A stretch of DNA of 64,000 nt, from positions 233,770 to 297,769 of the forward strand of contig JBGAGG010000005.1 in NCBI GenBank assembly GCA_044226845.1. The letters run 5' to 3'. Positions within the stretch are counted from its first letter, which is position 1. The number at the start of each line of letters is the position of its first letter. The position numbers and the translations under genes were made by a program. This DNA comes from JAFDZO01 sp044226845 (GTDB taxonomy: Bacteria > Bacteroidota > Ignavibacteria > Tepidaquicellales > Tepidaquicellaceae). Shown here one piece after another: positions 28,269-36,822 of this stretch. The notes beneath the pieces were generated by a model. That model saw only the letters and a list, made by a program, of their open reading frames with translations. It was not told where the DNA came from and made no database searches.

Positions 28269-29630
28269 ATGAAAGATAAAATACGCATAGCATCAGGACA
28301 AGGATTTTGGGGCGATTTAATCGATGCTCCTATGAATCAAGCCACAGGCGGACCTGTTGATTACATTATGATGGACTACCTCGCAGAGGTTACCATGTCT
28401 ATTCTTCAAAAACAAAAACTTAAAGACCCGAGATTCGGATATGCACGTGATATCCCTGCTTTAATGGAGCGTATGCTTCCTGTTATTAAAGAAAAGGGAA
28501 TCAAAGTTATTACTAACGGCGGAGGTGTAAACCCGACTGCATGCAGAGATGCTATTTTTGAAGTAGCAAAAAAGCTCGGTATAAAAGACTTGAAAATTGG
28601 CGTTGTAATGGGCGATAACATATTAGATAACATAGATGATTTAGTTAATAAAGGTGTTGAACTAAAGAACATGGAATCCGGTGACAGCGTAAAAACCGTT
28701 AAGGATAAAGTATTAAGCGCCAATGTTTACTTCGGCGCAGCTCCTGTTGTTGAGTGTTTAAAACAGGGAGCAGATATAGTTATTACAGGAAGAGTTACCG
28801 ATACAGGCTTAACTCTTGCTCCGATGATTTATGAGTTCGGATGGGACATGAACAACTTCGATTTAATGGCAGCCGGTACTGTTGCTGGCCACATTCTCGA
28901 ATGCGGCGGACAGGCATCAGGCGGTAATTTCACCGGAGACTGGCAGTCAATTCCTGACCTTGCACGCATCGGTTTCCCGATTGCAGAAGCTTATCCTAAC
29001 GGAGAAGTTATCATTACTAAACACGAAAACACAGGCGGCCTGGTTTCAATTGATACAGTAAGCGAACAGCTTTGTTATGAAATCGGCGACCCGAAAGATT
29101 ATATTACTCCTGACTGCATTGCAGACTTCACTTCCATTCATTTAGAAGACGTGGGCAAGAACAAAGTAAGAGTTTATAATGTTAAAGGATTACCTGCTAC
29201 TCCTTTTTATAAAGTATCCATGTCTTATTCAGATGGATATTCAGCTTCAGGTTCATTAACTTATAGCTGGCCCGATGCTTTGGAAAAAGCAGAGGCAGCC
29301 GATAAAATTTTAAGAACAAGACTCGATGACTTAGGACTTAAGTTCGATGAAGTCCGTGCAGAGTTCCAGGGATACAATGCATGCCACGGACCAATCGCAC
29401 GAAAGATAGACGAACCGAATGAAGTTGTATTAAGATTTTCAGTCCGTTCATCTGATAAATATTCAGTTGAGCGTTTTGGTAAAGAACTGGCACCACTAAT
29501 ATTAACCGGACCTCCCGGAGTTACGGGATTTGCCGGAGGCAGACCTAAGCCTTCTGACGTAGTTGCTTACTGGCCTGCTTTAATTCCTAAAACAGAAGTT
29601 ACTCCGCAAGTAGTTGTAGAGAGTATCTGA
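28269..29630 (+). CDS. AtuA-family (DUF1446) protein
   Basis: A 453-residue protein of the acyclic terpene utilisation AtuA family. It starts with KIRIASGQGFWGD, followed by YIMMDYLAEVTM, KVITNGGGVNPTACRDAI and GADIVITGRVTDTGLTL, all conserved in that family. AtuA is needed for citronellol/geraniol use in Pseudomonas, but its reaction is not defined. The predicted hydrolase 66 bp downstream and the tryptophan-catabolic genes upstream suggest a role in processing a catabolic intermediate. That is inference. No terminator is visible between the ALDH and this gene. Confidence 0.85.
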   Translation: MKDKIRIASGQGFWGDLIDAPMNQATGGPVDYIMMDYLAEVTMSILQKQKLKDPRFGYARDIPALMERMLPVIKEKGIKVITNGGGVNPTACRDAIFEVAKKLGIKDLKIGVVMGDNILDNIDDLVNKGVELKNMESGDSVKTVKDKVLSANVYFGAAPVVECLKQGADIVITGRVTDTGLTLAPMIYEFGWDMNNFDLMAAGTVAGHILECGGQASGGNFTGDWQSIPDLARIGFPIAEAYPNGEVIITKHENTGGLVSIDTVSEQLCYEIGDPKDYITPDCIADFTSIHLEDVGKNKVRVYNVKGLPATPFYKVSMSYSDGYSASGSLTYSWPDALEKAEAADKILRTRLDDLGLKFDEVRAEFQGYNACHGPIARKIDEPNEVVLRFSVRSSDKYSVERFGKELAPLILTGPPGVTGFAGGRPKPSDVVAYWPALIPKTEVTPQVVVESI

Positions 29631-29696
29631 TATTCTGTTCCTGGTAATAAGACGTACATATTTTAAGGGGGATTTTATAAATGTAAAATCCAAAAT

Positions 29697-30656
29697 ATGG
29701 TTCAAACAAAATCAACATTGCCCGTGTGGTATTTTAACTGGAAAGAAGAGCTTGAAAAACGGCTCGTTGCAGGCAGCAAAATAGTCGATACCCCTGCGGG
29801 AAGTATTGAGTATGCCGTTAAAGGAAACGAAGGTCCTGTCATCACAGGTATTCACGGTTCACCCGGTGGATACGATCAGGTATTCGCTCACTTTCCCGGA
29901 TTAATAGGCAGAGGCTATCGCTTTTTATCCTGGTCGCGTCCGGGCTATCTTAGAACTCCCATAACAGTCGGCAGAACTTTCGAGCAGCAGGCAGATGCGC
30001 TGGCGAATCTTCTTGACCACTTCAAAGTAAAAAGAACAGGTATAATAGCAAGCTCAACAGGCGGACCTATTGCACTTCAGTTTGCAATAAGGCATCCTGA
30101 TAGAGTTTTTGCATTAGTGCTTGAATCATGCGTAAGCCAGAAGTACTACGTTAACTCAGGTAAAAAAAGCGAGAAGGTTTTATCTAAGCTTACATTCAAC
30201 GATCCTACAATATGGCTGTACAATGTATTTGCAAAATATGCATCTCACTCAGTGGTGAAATCCATGGTAAAAATGGAAAGCGATTACGACCCTAAACGAG
30301 TGGATGAAATTACAAATAATATTCTCAGCAATAACGATAAGCTTGCATATATTTTCAATCTTATCAAATCAATGAGCCCTATTGGTATAAGAAAAATAGG
30401 ACTTGAAAACGACATCATACAAAACTCAAACATGGAAGCATTTGACCTGGGCAAAATACAATGCCCGACGATGATTATCCACGGAAAGCACGATGCCGAT
30501 GTAACGCTTCACCATGCAGGATATCTTGCAACTAATATTCCTCACGCTGAAAAACTCATAGTAGAAGACGGCTTCCATATTCTTCCTGTTTCAAATTCGT
30601 ACATGGATGTTCATAAGCAGCGGCTGGCGTTTTTGAATAAGTACAGACCATATTGA
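29697..30656 (+). CDS. Alpha/beta hydrolase
   Basis: A 319-residue alpha/beta-hydrolase fold protein without signal peptide. The oxyanion motif HGSPGG lies near residue 54 and the nucleophile is Ser120 within ASSTGGP. The acid is probably the aspartate in HGKHDADV and the catalytic histidine lies in DGFHILP near the C-terminus. Just upstream of its ATG is a hairpin GGATTTTA/TAAAATCC (29670-29677 with 29684-29691). Its place behind AtuA and the kynurenine genes suggests a ring-cleavage or ester/formamide hydrolase. It could replace a kynurenine formamidase, but nothing in the sequence proves this. Confidence 0.85.
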   Translation: MVQTKSTLPVWYFNWKEELEKRLVAGSKIVDTPAGSIEYAVKGNEGPVITGIHGSPGGYDQVFAHFPGLIGRGYRFLSWSRPGYLRTPITVGRTFEQQADALANLLDHFKVKRTGIIASSTGGPIALQFAIRHPDRVFALVLESCVSQKYYVNSGKKSEKVLSKLTFNDPTIWLYNVFAKYASHSVVKSMVKMESDYDPKRVDEITNNILSNNDKLAYIFNLIKSMSPIGIRKIGLENDIIQNSNMEAFDLGKIQCPTMIIHGKHDADVTLHHAGYLATNIPHAEKLIVEDGFHILPVSNSYMDVHKQRLAFLNKYRPY

Positions 30657-30725
30657 TAACTGAAACTTTTTTGTATTATTTGTGTTACAAATGAACAAAA
30701 AATAATTTACTAATTAAATTTAAGT

Positions 30726-31079
30726 ATGAATAAAATTACCTTTTCTTTCTTGTTCCTTGTTGCACTTTTTGTTTTAAATACAGGAGTTAAAGCCCAAACT
30801 TATTATACTTATGATGGCACGGATTTTTCAGTACTTTTAACATGCGATAATACTAACAGCGTAACTGCTGTGGAGTTTTCATCAAATGACAAGTGGTACA
30901 CCTATACTATATTAGAGTATAATGATCTTGAAGGAACATCCGACGGAGGATTCGCTTATACTTGCCTTGATGGCAAAGGAGCTAAATTCATCGTGGATTA
31001 TTATCGAAATCAGGATTACATTAAAGTTACAAGAGTTGATTCCGGAAAGGAATGGACTCTGTACAGAAGAAACGAATAA
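30726..31079 (+). CDS. Small secreted protein of unknown function
   Basis: A 117-residue protein with a clear signal peptide (about residues 1-23, ends VKAQ). The mature part of ~94 residues has aromatic beta-strand patterns (YYTYDGTDFSVLL, DKWYTYTILEY, YIKVTRVDSGKEWTLYRR) and two cysteines that could form a disulfide. I do not recognise a family. It is a single-gene unit with its own terminator at 31114-31139. Confidence 0.7.
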   Translation: MNKITFSFLFLVALFVLNTGVKAQTYYTYDGTDFSVLLTCDNTNSVTAVEFSSNDKWYTYTILEYNDLEGTSDGGFAYTCLDGKGAKFIVDYYRNQDYIKVTRVDSGKEWTLYRRNE

Positions 31080-31113
31080 TAGTTTTACAATAAAGCATTA
31101 AGTTTTTTGAAAG

Positions 31114-31139
31114 AAGCGGATCAAAGTCCGCTTTTTTTA
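31114..31139 (+). terminator. Rho-independent terminator
   Basis: AAGCGGA (31114-31120) pairs with TCCGCTT (31127-31133) around a 6-base loop, followed by a T run to 31139. It ends the small secreted protein gene. Confidence 0.85.
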
Positions 31140-31202
31140 TGCGGTTTTTAGACCCTACCTTTCCTGATATAAATAATATTATCAATTTTTTTTCTCTCCT
31201 TC

Positions 31203-31298
31203 GTCGGATTTTTGTCGGATTTTCAAAATCAATTGTTGTTTTTACAATACTGGTCATCTTGATTTTATTTCTCTCTGTCGGATTTTGTGTCGGATTTT
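31203..31298. repeat. Four copies of GTCGGATTTT
   Basis: Exact 10-bp copies start at 31203, 31214, 31277 and 31289. They form two close pairs, 11 and 12 bp apart. The last copy continues into CCGAC, giving a small palindrome (31289-31303). Confidence 0.85.
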
Positions 31299-31350
31299 CC
31301 GACATGGCAATTTTGTTTTAACATTCCTGATTTGAGCAAAATGTTACAGT

Positions 31351-31549
31351 GTAACATTATTGTAACATTTTTCTTTAAGCTAATATAAAACAAACATTAA
31401 TCAATCAGACTTCTGCAAAATAAGATTTCGAAATAAAGTTCAAGAGTAACATTATTGTAACATTTTTCTGTTAACTGCTTCCCGAATTTGGCGGTACTGT
31501 GCTTTGCGCAGAATTGCTAACAGAAATTGCAGCATTATTGTAACATTTT
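31351..31549. repeat. Three spaced copies of a TAACATTATTGTAACATTTT repeat
   Basis: Two 24-bp copies at 31351-31374 and 31446-31469 are identical. A third, shorter copy (17 bp, from CATTATTG) lies at 31533-31549. The first copy overlaps a perfect palindrome AATGTTAC-agt-GTAACATT at 31340-31358. The array resembles operator sites or a decayed repeat family, but no gene starts next to it. Confidence 0.8.
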
Positions 31550-31564
31550 GTTTTACAGTCTGTC

Positions 31565-31584
31565 ATTCCCGCGAAGGCGGGAAT
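31565..31584. repeat. REP-like GC hairpin
   Basis: ATTCCCGC (31565-31572) pairs with GCGGGAAT (31577-31584) around loop GAAG. This type of hairpin is a common dispersed intergenic repeat in many bacterial genomes. No T tract follows. Confidence 0.7.
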
Positions 31585-31856
31585 CCAATCAAGTATTACC
31601 CATTTCTATTCAGTTTCATATTCTTATGGTTGTTGTTCAGAAGATCAACAATCGCTGAAATTTGACATGCGAACCGCATTTTCCATTACAACTTTTTTAC
31701 TATTTAAAACTTATCAAATGGGATTTTACCCACGAGAAATTTAATAAGAGAATTTATTTAATAAAATCAAATTTAGTCTATTAGTACTAATAGGGAAATA
31801 TTTTATGAAAGGTATTGACAGGAAATTTTATTCAGTGCTTTGATTAAATAAAATTT

Positions 31857-33152
31857 CTATTGGGTTACTATCTGTACATTTTTATTAAGCTTAGCTTTCA
31901 GCCAGTTTTGAAGTTTTGCCCGTTCAGATTTTATCATGGGTTTCGCAGTCTGTAGATATGCTATGACTAATGAATCTGTTACAGAATAATTATCCGTTGA
32001 TACTATGGGAGAGATGGAAATGTTTTTCAAATCAGGATAGATTGTCTTCGCCTCTTTTATCAGCTGAATATAATTCAATGAATCTGTTCTGATGCTGTCA
32101 ATTTTATTATTCATTATCTCCAGTTCTTTTTCTTTCTGCGCCAGAACATCACTGAGAGGATTTACCTGATTAAGTTTTTTTTCTTCTTTCAGATATGCAA
32201 AGCCTTGTTTGATTTCAAGTTTTGTACCCTCAAGTTCATAATTCTTTAATTTATTTTTCAGTTTTTCAATTTCCGCGGGCTTTATCTCATTGCCTCCGAA
32301 TATAAGCTCAATACTTTTTTCTTTTTCATCTATGGTTTTCTTGAGGAGATAATCTCCGGGAAAAATTGCTTCCGTCTGAATAAATCTGTTTGCTTCTTTT
32401 ATAAATTTATCATTTTTCACTATATCATATCCGAAATAAATACTCGGTAATAAAGTAACAACAACTATTGCAATTATAATCCGTTTAGATTTCTTCTCTG
32501 CTTTTTCATCGGGTAAATGTTTAAAAGGAAACTTCAGAAGTCTAACGGTTACAAAAGTTGCCAGCGCAATAAAAACCGTATTAATTATAAAAAGATATAA
32601 AGCGCCGATGGAATAATTAAACTGAAATGTTGCAAGTCCGTAGCCTGCCGTACACAGCGGCGGCATAAGAGCCGTTGCAATTGCTACTCCGGGAATAACG
32701 TTACCTTTTTGTTTAGTTGAAGTTGCAACAATGCCTGCAAGTCCTCCGAATAATGCAATCAGCACGTCATAAATATTCGGAGTAGTACGCGCCAGAATTT
32801 CTGAGTGAGCATCATTAAGAGGGGAGATTGAAAAGTAAATTGTCGATGTAATTAATCCTACTATCGCAGCAAAAAAATAATTCGAAAGCGCTTTGCGCAC
32901 AAGAGCTAAATCATTTATGCCCGTGCCTAAGCCGAGACCCATTATAGGACCCATCAAAGGAGAGATAAGCATTGCTCCGATGATAACTGCAGTAGAATTT
33001 ATATTCAACCCAAGTGATGCAATAAAAATCGCAAATACAAGAATCCATAGATTTGTCCCCCGGAAAATCACTCCTTTAGTTATACTTTCAATAACCGTAT
33101 TGTATTCTTCCTTTTCGTAATCGAGTTTGAAATAGTCAAAAATATTTTTCAT
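31857..33152 (-). CDS. DUF389 membrane protein
   Basis: A 431-residue protein. The N-terminal ~230 residues hold about six membrane helices and the DUF389 signatures: GLNINSTAVIIGAMLISPLM, GPIMGLGLGTGINDLALVRK and VIPGVAIATALMPPLCTAGY. The C-terminal ~180 residues after the last helix (about 233-252) are charged and may form a coiled coil in the periplasm or cytoplasm. DUF389 proteins are of unknown function. The gene stands alone; 261 bp of featureless DNA separate it from the divergent gene at 33414. Confidence 0.88.
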   Translation of the reverse strand: MKNIFDYFKLDYEKEEYNTVIESITKGVIFRGTNLWILVFAIFIASLGLNINSTAVIIGAMLISPLMGPIMGLGLGTGINDLALVRKALSNYFFAAIVGLITSTIYFSISPLNDAHSEILARTTPNIYDVLIALFGGLAGIVATSTKQKGNVIPGVAIATALMPPLCTAGYGLATFQFNYSIGALYLFIINTVFIALATFVTVRLLKFPFKHLPDEKAEKKSKRIIIAIVVVTLLPSIYFGYDIVKNDKFIKEANRFIQTEAIFPGDYLLKKTIDEKEKSIELIFGGNEIKPAEIEKLKNKLKNYELEGTKLEIKQGFAYLKEEKKLNQVNPLSDVLAQKEKELEIMNNKIDSIRTDSLNYIQLIKEAKTIYPDLKNISISPIVSTDNYSVTDSLVIAYLQTAKPMIKSERAKLQNWLKAKLNKNVQIVTQ

Positions 33153-33413
33153 GTTTTTAAACTACTACAAATATGAAAAGTAAAAAATGAAAAAACAAAA
33201 AAATTACCTGTAACTTTTTTAATAATTAATTCTCCGTTAAAATTTGTTTAATATAATTTATTTTTGTATTTTTATTATGTAGATAAGATTTCAGTAAGTT
33301 CTACAGAATAGTATAACCCCACAAAAACCACACAAAACCCCGATATTCTGCAAATCCCTCATTAGTAATTTACTGGAATACGTTTTAAAATTATTAATTA
33401 AAAGGAGAATTAA

Positions 33414-34040
33414 ATGAACAAGAACCAAGAAAAAAAAATCGTTTCCTTTATTAAGTTATCTAGTTTTTTTGAGGCTCATAAAAATGAGTTATCCAAAGAA
33501 CAGGATATTTTAATTTCGGTAAACGTATTTAATGCCAGGCTGGATTCACTTCAGCAGGAATTAATCAATGCCGCAAGAACTTCGAATGAGATCTGCACTG
33601 AAATTTTGCTGGTAAGGAGTTTAGTTGTTAAGCTTTGCACAAAAATTTCTTCAGCATTGCGAAGCTATGCAAAGGCAAGCGATTTCAGTCTTCTTACAAG
33701 AGATCTGTACATAGATGTTTCCTCTCTTGGAGATAACGAACTGCTTGAGTACTCTCTTCAATTACTTGAAGAAGCTTTACCGCTTGAAAAAGCTCTGGAG
33801 GTTTCCGATTTAAAGAATGGGGAGTTTGATTCATTCAAAAATCTGATTGACAATTTAAAACAAATTGTAACGGTGCCCCGAATGATGTATAATTTCAGGG
33901 CTAAAACTTCCGAAGCATTCGATGAAAACATCATCGAATCGGAAAAGCTGCTTTCGCAGCTTAATAAAACCGGAGAAACACTTACTAAAGAAAAAATTTA
34001 TTCTGAATATTTAAGTTTGAGTAATTTAATCACAGCTTAG
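33414..34040 (+). CDS. Helical protein of unknown function
   Basis: A 208-residue soluble protein that is almost entirely predicted helix, with no signal peptide, membrane segment or recognisable motif. It has an unusually good Shine-Dalgarno for this genome (AAAGGAG, 7 bases before the ATG), which suggests strong translation. The start ATG at 33414 is the only good one. A strong terminator follows at 34069. Monocistronic. I cannot assign a family. Confidence 0.7.
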   Translation: MNKNQEKKIVSFIKLSSFFEAHKNELSKEQDILISVNVFNARLDSLQQELINAARTSNEICTEILLVRSLVVKLCTKISSALRSYAKASDFSLLTRDLYIDVSSLGDNELLEYSLQLLEEALPLEKALEVSDLKNGEFDSFKNLIDNLKQIVTVPRMMYNFRAKTSEAFDENIIESEKLLSQLNKTGETLTKEKIYSEYLSLSNLITA

Positions 34041-34068
34041 ATTCTCCGATTAAATTTTGTGTAAAACT

Positions 34069-34101
34069 AAAAGCCCGTTTGAATTTGAAACGGGCTTTTT
34101 T
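34069..34101 (+). terminator. Rho-independent terminator
   Basis: AAAAGCCCGTTT (34069-34080) pairs with AAACGGGCTTTT (34088-34099) around a 7-base loop, then a T-rich tail. It ends the helical protein gene. Confidence 0.88.
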
Positions 34102-34247
34102 ATTGTATTAAAAAACAAAATTTCTATTCTAATCATTTAAGGCTTTGCATTTTACCTATATATTGCTACTGATTGAATTCTCAGAAAAAGGAAGTTGTTT
34201 CTTTCTATAAATTTATTGTCCATCCTTTAATCCACATTCTAATCTCA

Positions 34248-34281
34248 CTTTAAACTTTCCTATAATTTTCCAATTTTATTT
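34248..34281. repeat. Direct repeat flanking arr, left copy
   Basis: A 34-bp AT-rich segment that matches 34858-34891 in 32 of 34 positions. The two copies bracket the arr gene, 610 bp apart. Confidence 0.75.
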
Positions 34282-34325
34282 GTTAAAATTTTTACCCGAT
34301 CAAAACAACTCTTAATTGTTTTTTA

Positions 34326-34778
34326 GTGGAACAAAAAGAACACGAAATAAAATTAAACGGAAAAGGGGCAACCCCTTTTATACAAACCTACTTTCACGGA
34401 ACAAAGGCTGACCTAAAAATTGGTGATATGGTTGAAGCAGGTTACACCTCAAATTATGGTCAAAGAAAAAAAACAAAGTATATATTCTTATCTGCAACAC
34501 TGGACGCTGCAATCTGGGGAGCCGAGCTTGCAATTGGTGAGGGAAGAGAAAGAATTTATTTAGTTGAGCCAACAGGAGAAATCGAAGACGACCCTGATTT
34601 AACTGATAAAAAATTTCCGGGCAATCCTACTAAATCTTATCGTTCTACTTATCCTTTTAAAATTGTCGGAGAAGTTACAATCTGGCAGGGGCACCCGGCA
34701 GAGCGGCTTAAAGAAATGAAAGATGCATTAGAGCGCTTGAAAGAACAGGGCATCAATTCGCTAAATGATGAAGATTGA
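34326..34778 (+). CDS. arr: Rifamycin ADP-ribosyltransferase (Arr family)
   Basis: Arr enzymes inactivate rifamycins by transferring ADP-ribose from NAD+ to the drug. The 150-residue length and the segments TYFHGTKADLKIGD, YIFLSATLDAAIWGAEL, GRERIYLVEPTGEIEDDP and NLTDKKFPGNP-like DLTDKKFPGNPTKSYRS are diagnostic. The start is GTG at 34326. The gene sits alone between a terminator and the threonine dehydrogenase gene and is bracketed by a 34-bp direct repeat, which suggests it was inserted there. Arr homologs are also chromosomal in environmental bacteria, so present-day resistance is likely but not proven. Confidence 0.92.
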   Translation: MEQKEHEIKLNGKGATPFIQTYFHGTKADLKIGDMVEAGYTSNYGQRKKTKYIFLSATLDAAIWGAELAIGEGRERIYLVEPTGEIEDDPDLTDKKFPGNPTKSYRSTYPFKIVGEVTIWQGHPAERLKEMKDALERLKEQGINSLNDED

Positions 34779-34857
34779 TATAATGAATACTCAAGAATTT
34801 TTGGCGGAACAAGATATCATCTTTTTAAAGTTAAGTAAAGACTGTTCGGAATTCTAA

Positions 34858-34891
34858 CTTTAAACTTTCTTTTAATTTTCCAATTTTATTT
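34858..34891. repeat. Direct repeat flanking arr, right copy
   Basis: Second copy of the 34-bp repeat, two mismatches from 34248-34281. It lies 30 bp before the ATG of the L-threonine dehydrogenase gene, so the repeat may be a duplicated piece of that gene's leader. Confidence 0.75.
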
Positions 34892-34920
34892 TATCTAAAA
34901 TATTTTATAAATATTTACTC

Positions 34921-35871
34921 ATGGAAAAAATTCTTGTTATAGGGGCAGCAGGGCAGATTGGCTCCGAACTTACAACTTCACTTAGAAAAGTTTACGGTGA
35001 TAATAATGTTTTTGCAACTGATATACGACAAGCGCCGCAGGATATAATTGACGGCGGACCGTTTCAGATACTTGATGTGATGGATGATAAAAGATTAATT
35101 CACTTTGTTATAAGATATAAAATTACTCAGGTATATTTGCTTGCAGCAGTGCTCTCGGGAAATGCAGAGCGTCTTCCATTGCAGGCATGGGATATAAATA
35201 TGAAAAGCTTGCTGAACATTCTTGATTTATCACGGGAAGTCGGTATAAAAAAAGTTTTCTGGCCCAGCTCGATTGCTGTGTTCGGGAACACGACTCCGAA
35301 AGTAAAGACGCCGCAATATACAGTGATGGAGCCTAACACTGTTTACGGTATCAGTAAGCAGGCAGGCGAAAGATGGGCGGAGTATTATTTCAACAGATAT
35401 AAAATTGATGTGAGAAGCATACGCTATCCCGGACTGATAAGCTATAAGACTGAAGCGGGCGGCGGAACAACTGACTATGCTGTGGAAATTTTTTATGATG
35501 CGATAAAAAAAGGGAAGTATGAATGTTTTTTAAAAGAGAATACAGCTTTGCCAATGATGTTTATGCCCGATGCAATAAATGCAACAATTGATTTAATGGA
35601 AGCAGATGCGAAAAAATTATCGGTTCGTTCAAGCTATAACTTAGGCGGAATAAGTTTTGATCCCAAGCAGTTAGCTGCCGAAATAAAAAAACATATCCCT
35701 AATTTTAAAATAACATACAAGCCTGACTTCAGACAAAGAATTGCAGACTCATGGCCGAAATCAATAGATGATAAAGTCGCAGCAAAAGACTGGGGATGGA
35801 AACATAAATATGACCTGAAAAAAATGACTAAGATAATGCTGGATGAAATAAAGAAAAAAGTAAAACAATAA
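34921..35871 (+). CDS. L-threonine 3-dehydrogenase, short-chain (epimerase-like) type
   Basis: A 316-residue member of the extended SDR family that oxidises L-threonine to 2-amino-3-ketobutyrate with NAD+. The N-terminal motif GAAGQIGSE (residues 8-16) binds NAD. The catalytic residues are Ser116/117 (WPSSIAVFG) and Tyr142-x3-Lys146 (VYGISKQAGE). The segment SIRYPGLISYKTEAGGGTTD is characteristic of UDP-galactose-epimerase-like threonine dehydrogenases. A partner 2-amino-3-ketobutyrate ligase is not nearby. A terminator follows. Confidence 0.9.
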   Translation: MEKILVIGAAGQIGSELTTSLRKVYGDNNVFATDIRQAPQDIIDGGPFQILDVMDDKRLIHFVIRYKITQVYLLAAVLSGNAERLPLQAWDINMKSLLNILDLSREVGIKKVFWPSSIAVFGNTTPKVKTPQYTVMEPNTVYGISKQAGERWAEYYFNRYKIDVRSIRYPGLISYKTEAGGGTTDYAVEIFYDAIKKGKYECFLKENTALPMMFMPDAINATIDLMEADAKKLSVRSSYNLGGISFDPKQLAAEIKKHIPNFKITYKPDFRQRIADSWPKSIDDKVAAKDWGWKHKYDLKKMTKIMLDEIKKKVKQ

Positions 35872-35881
35872 AATTAAATTT

Positions 35882-35906
35882 AATCCCGCTGAAAGGCGGG
35901 ATTTTT
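35882..35906 (+). terminator. Rho-independent terminator
   Basis: AATCCCGC (35882-35889) pairs with GCGGGATT (35896-35903), then a short T run. It ends the threonine dehydrogenase transcript, 16 bp before the EamA start. Confidence 0.75.
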
Positions 35907-35922
35907 GTAATATAGCAAACCA

Positions 35923-36822
35923 ATGATATCAAAGCTCTTAGGTAAAATACCTGCGCACAGAAAAGGTCTGGTACTCATTTCCATAGCTGCCTGTTTCTGG
36001 AGTACGGGTGGTCTATTTATAAAAGTGCTTAAAGAGCTTGATGCATTTCAGATCTCATTTTACCGTTCGATGATAGCAGCGCTTACTATTGTAGTTATCA
36101 GCGCAGCAAGAGGACAAAAGATAAAATACTCCTTCGATTTAATTTCCGTTTTGTGCTTTATAACTTTTGCAGGGATATTAATTTTATTTGTAGCTGCAAC
36201 CAAGCTAACTACTGCTGCTAATGCAATATTCCTGCAGTTCGGCGCGCCGGTATATTTAGTGATAGCAGAGCCTCTAATATTTAAGACTAAGTTTGATAAA
36301 AGAAATCTTATAACCGTGCTTGTTGTGCTTTCGGGAATGGCGTTATTTTTCATGGGAAGAATAGAGCTCGGTAATATATACGGTAACCTGCTTGCAATAC
36401 TTTCCGGAATGTGTTTTGCTGCGTTCACTCTTTTCCTTAAATGGAAAAAGCAGAAGCATGAAAGTGAAGATACGATTAGTAATGTTGTAATGGGAAATTT
36501 TTTAGTAGGGCTGATTTGCCTGCCGATAATTTTTCCGAATCTAAGTTTAAATTTTAATCAGACGTTAATTCTTATTTTTCTGGGAGCAGTGCAGATAGGT
36601 ATAAGCTATATGATTTTTAATGAGGGGATAAAATATGTGAGCGCAACAGAATCGATGATTATCGGAACGCTTGAGGCAATATTTAATCCTATATGGGTAT
36701 TTTTTGGAGTCGGCGAGAAGCCTTCAATCTTTGCAATTGCCGGAGCATGTGTAATATTAGGAGCAATACTGTGGAGGAATTTAATCAGCAAGCCGAAAGA
36801 GAAAATTATGATAGTGGATTAA
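35923..36822 (+). CDS. EamA-family (DMT) transporter
   Basis: A 299-residue integral membrane protein with about ten helices and two EamA repeats. The first repeat starts ISIAACFWSTGGLFIKVLKE and includes SFYRSMIAALTIV. The second starts GNLLAILSGMCFAAFTLFLK and includes SYMIFNEGIKYVSATESMI. Members export metabolites or amino acids; the substrate cannot be read from sequence. The last four bases overlap the stop of the convergent PEGA gene (stop codons interlock at 36819-36822), with no terminator hairpin visible. Confidence 0.88.
   Translation: MISKLLGKIPAHRKGLVLISIAACFWSTGGLFIKVLKELDAFQISFYRSMIAALTIVVISAARGQKIKYSFDLISVLCFITFAGILILFVAATKLTTAANAIFLQFGAPVYLVIAEPLIFKTKFDKRNLITVLVVLSGMALFFMGRIELGNIYGNLLAILSGMCFAAFTLFLKWKKQKHESEDTISNVVMGNFLVGLICLPIIFPNLSLNFNQTLILIFLGAVQIGISYMIFNEGIKYVSATESMIIGTLEAIFNPIWVFFGVGEKPSIFAIAGACVILGAILWRNLISKPKEKIMIVD

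Larger units (their letters stand above)
31140..31856. other. Gene-free 0.7-kb region full of short repeats
   Basis: This stretch lies between two convergent gene ends, so it needs no promoter. It holds four copies of GTCGGATTTT (31203-31298), an 8-3-8 palindrome (31340-31358), three copies of a TAACATT-type repeat (31351-31549) and a GC-rich hairpin (31565-31584). A short open frame at 31139-31321 begins in the terminator and is mostly repeat sequence. I see no credible gene. Confidence 0.6.

Noticed and set aside
31139..31321. 60-residue hydrophobic open frame in the repeat-rich spacer
   Set aside because: It begins within a terminator T run and most codons come from GTCGGATTTT repeats; no ribosome-binding site.
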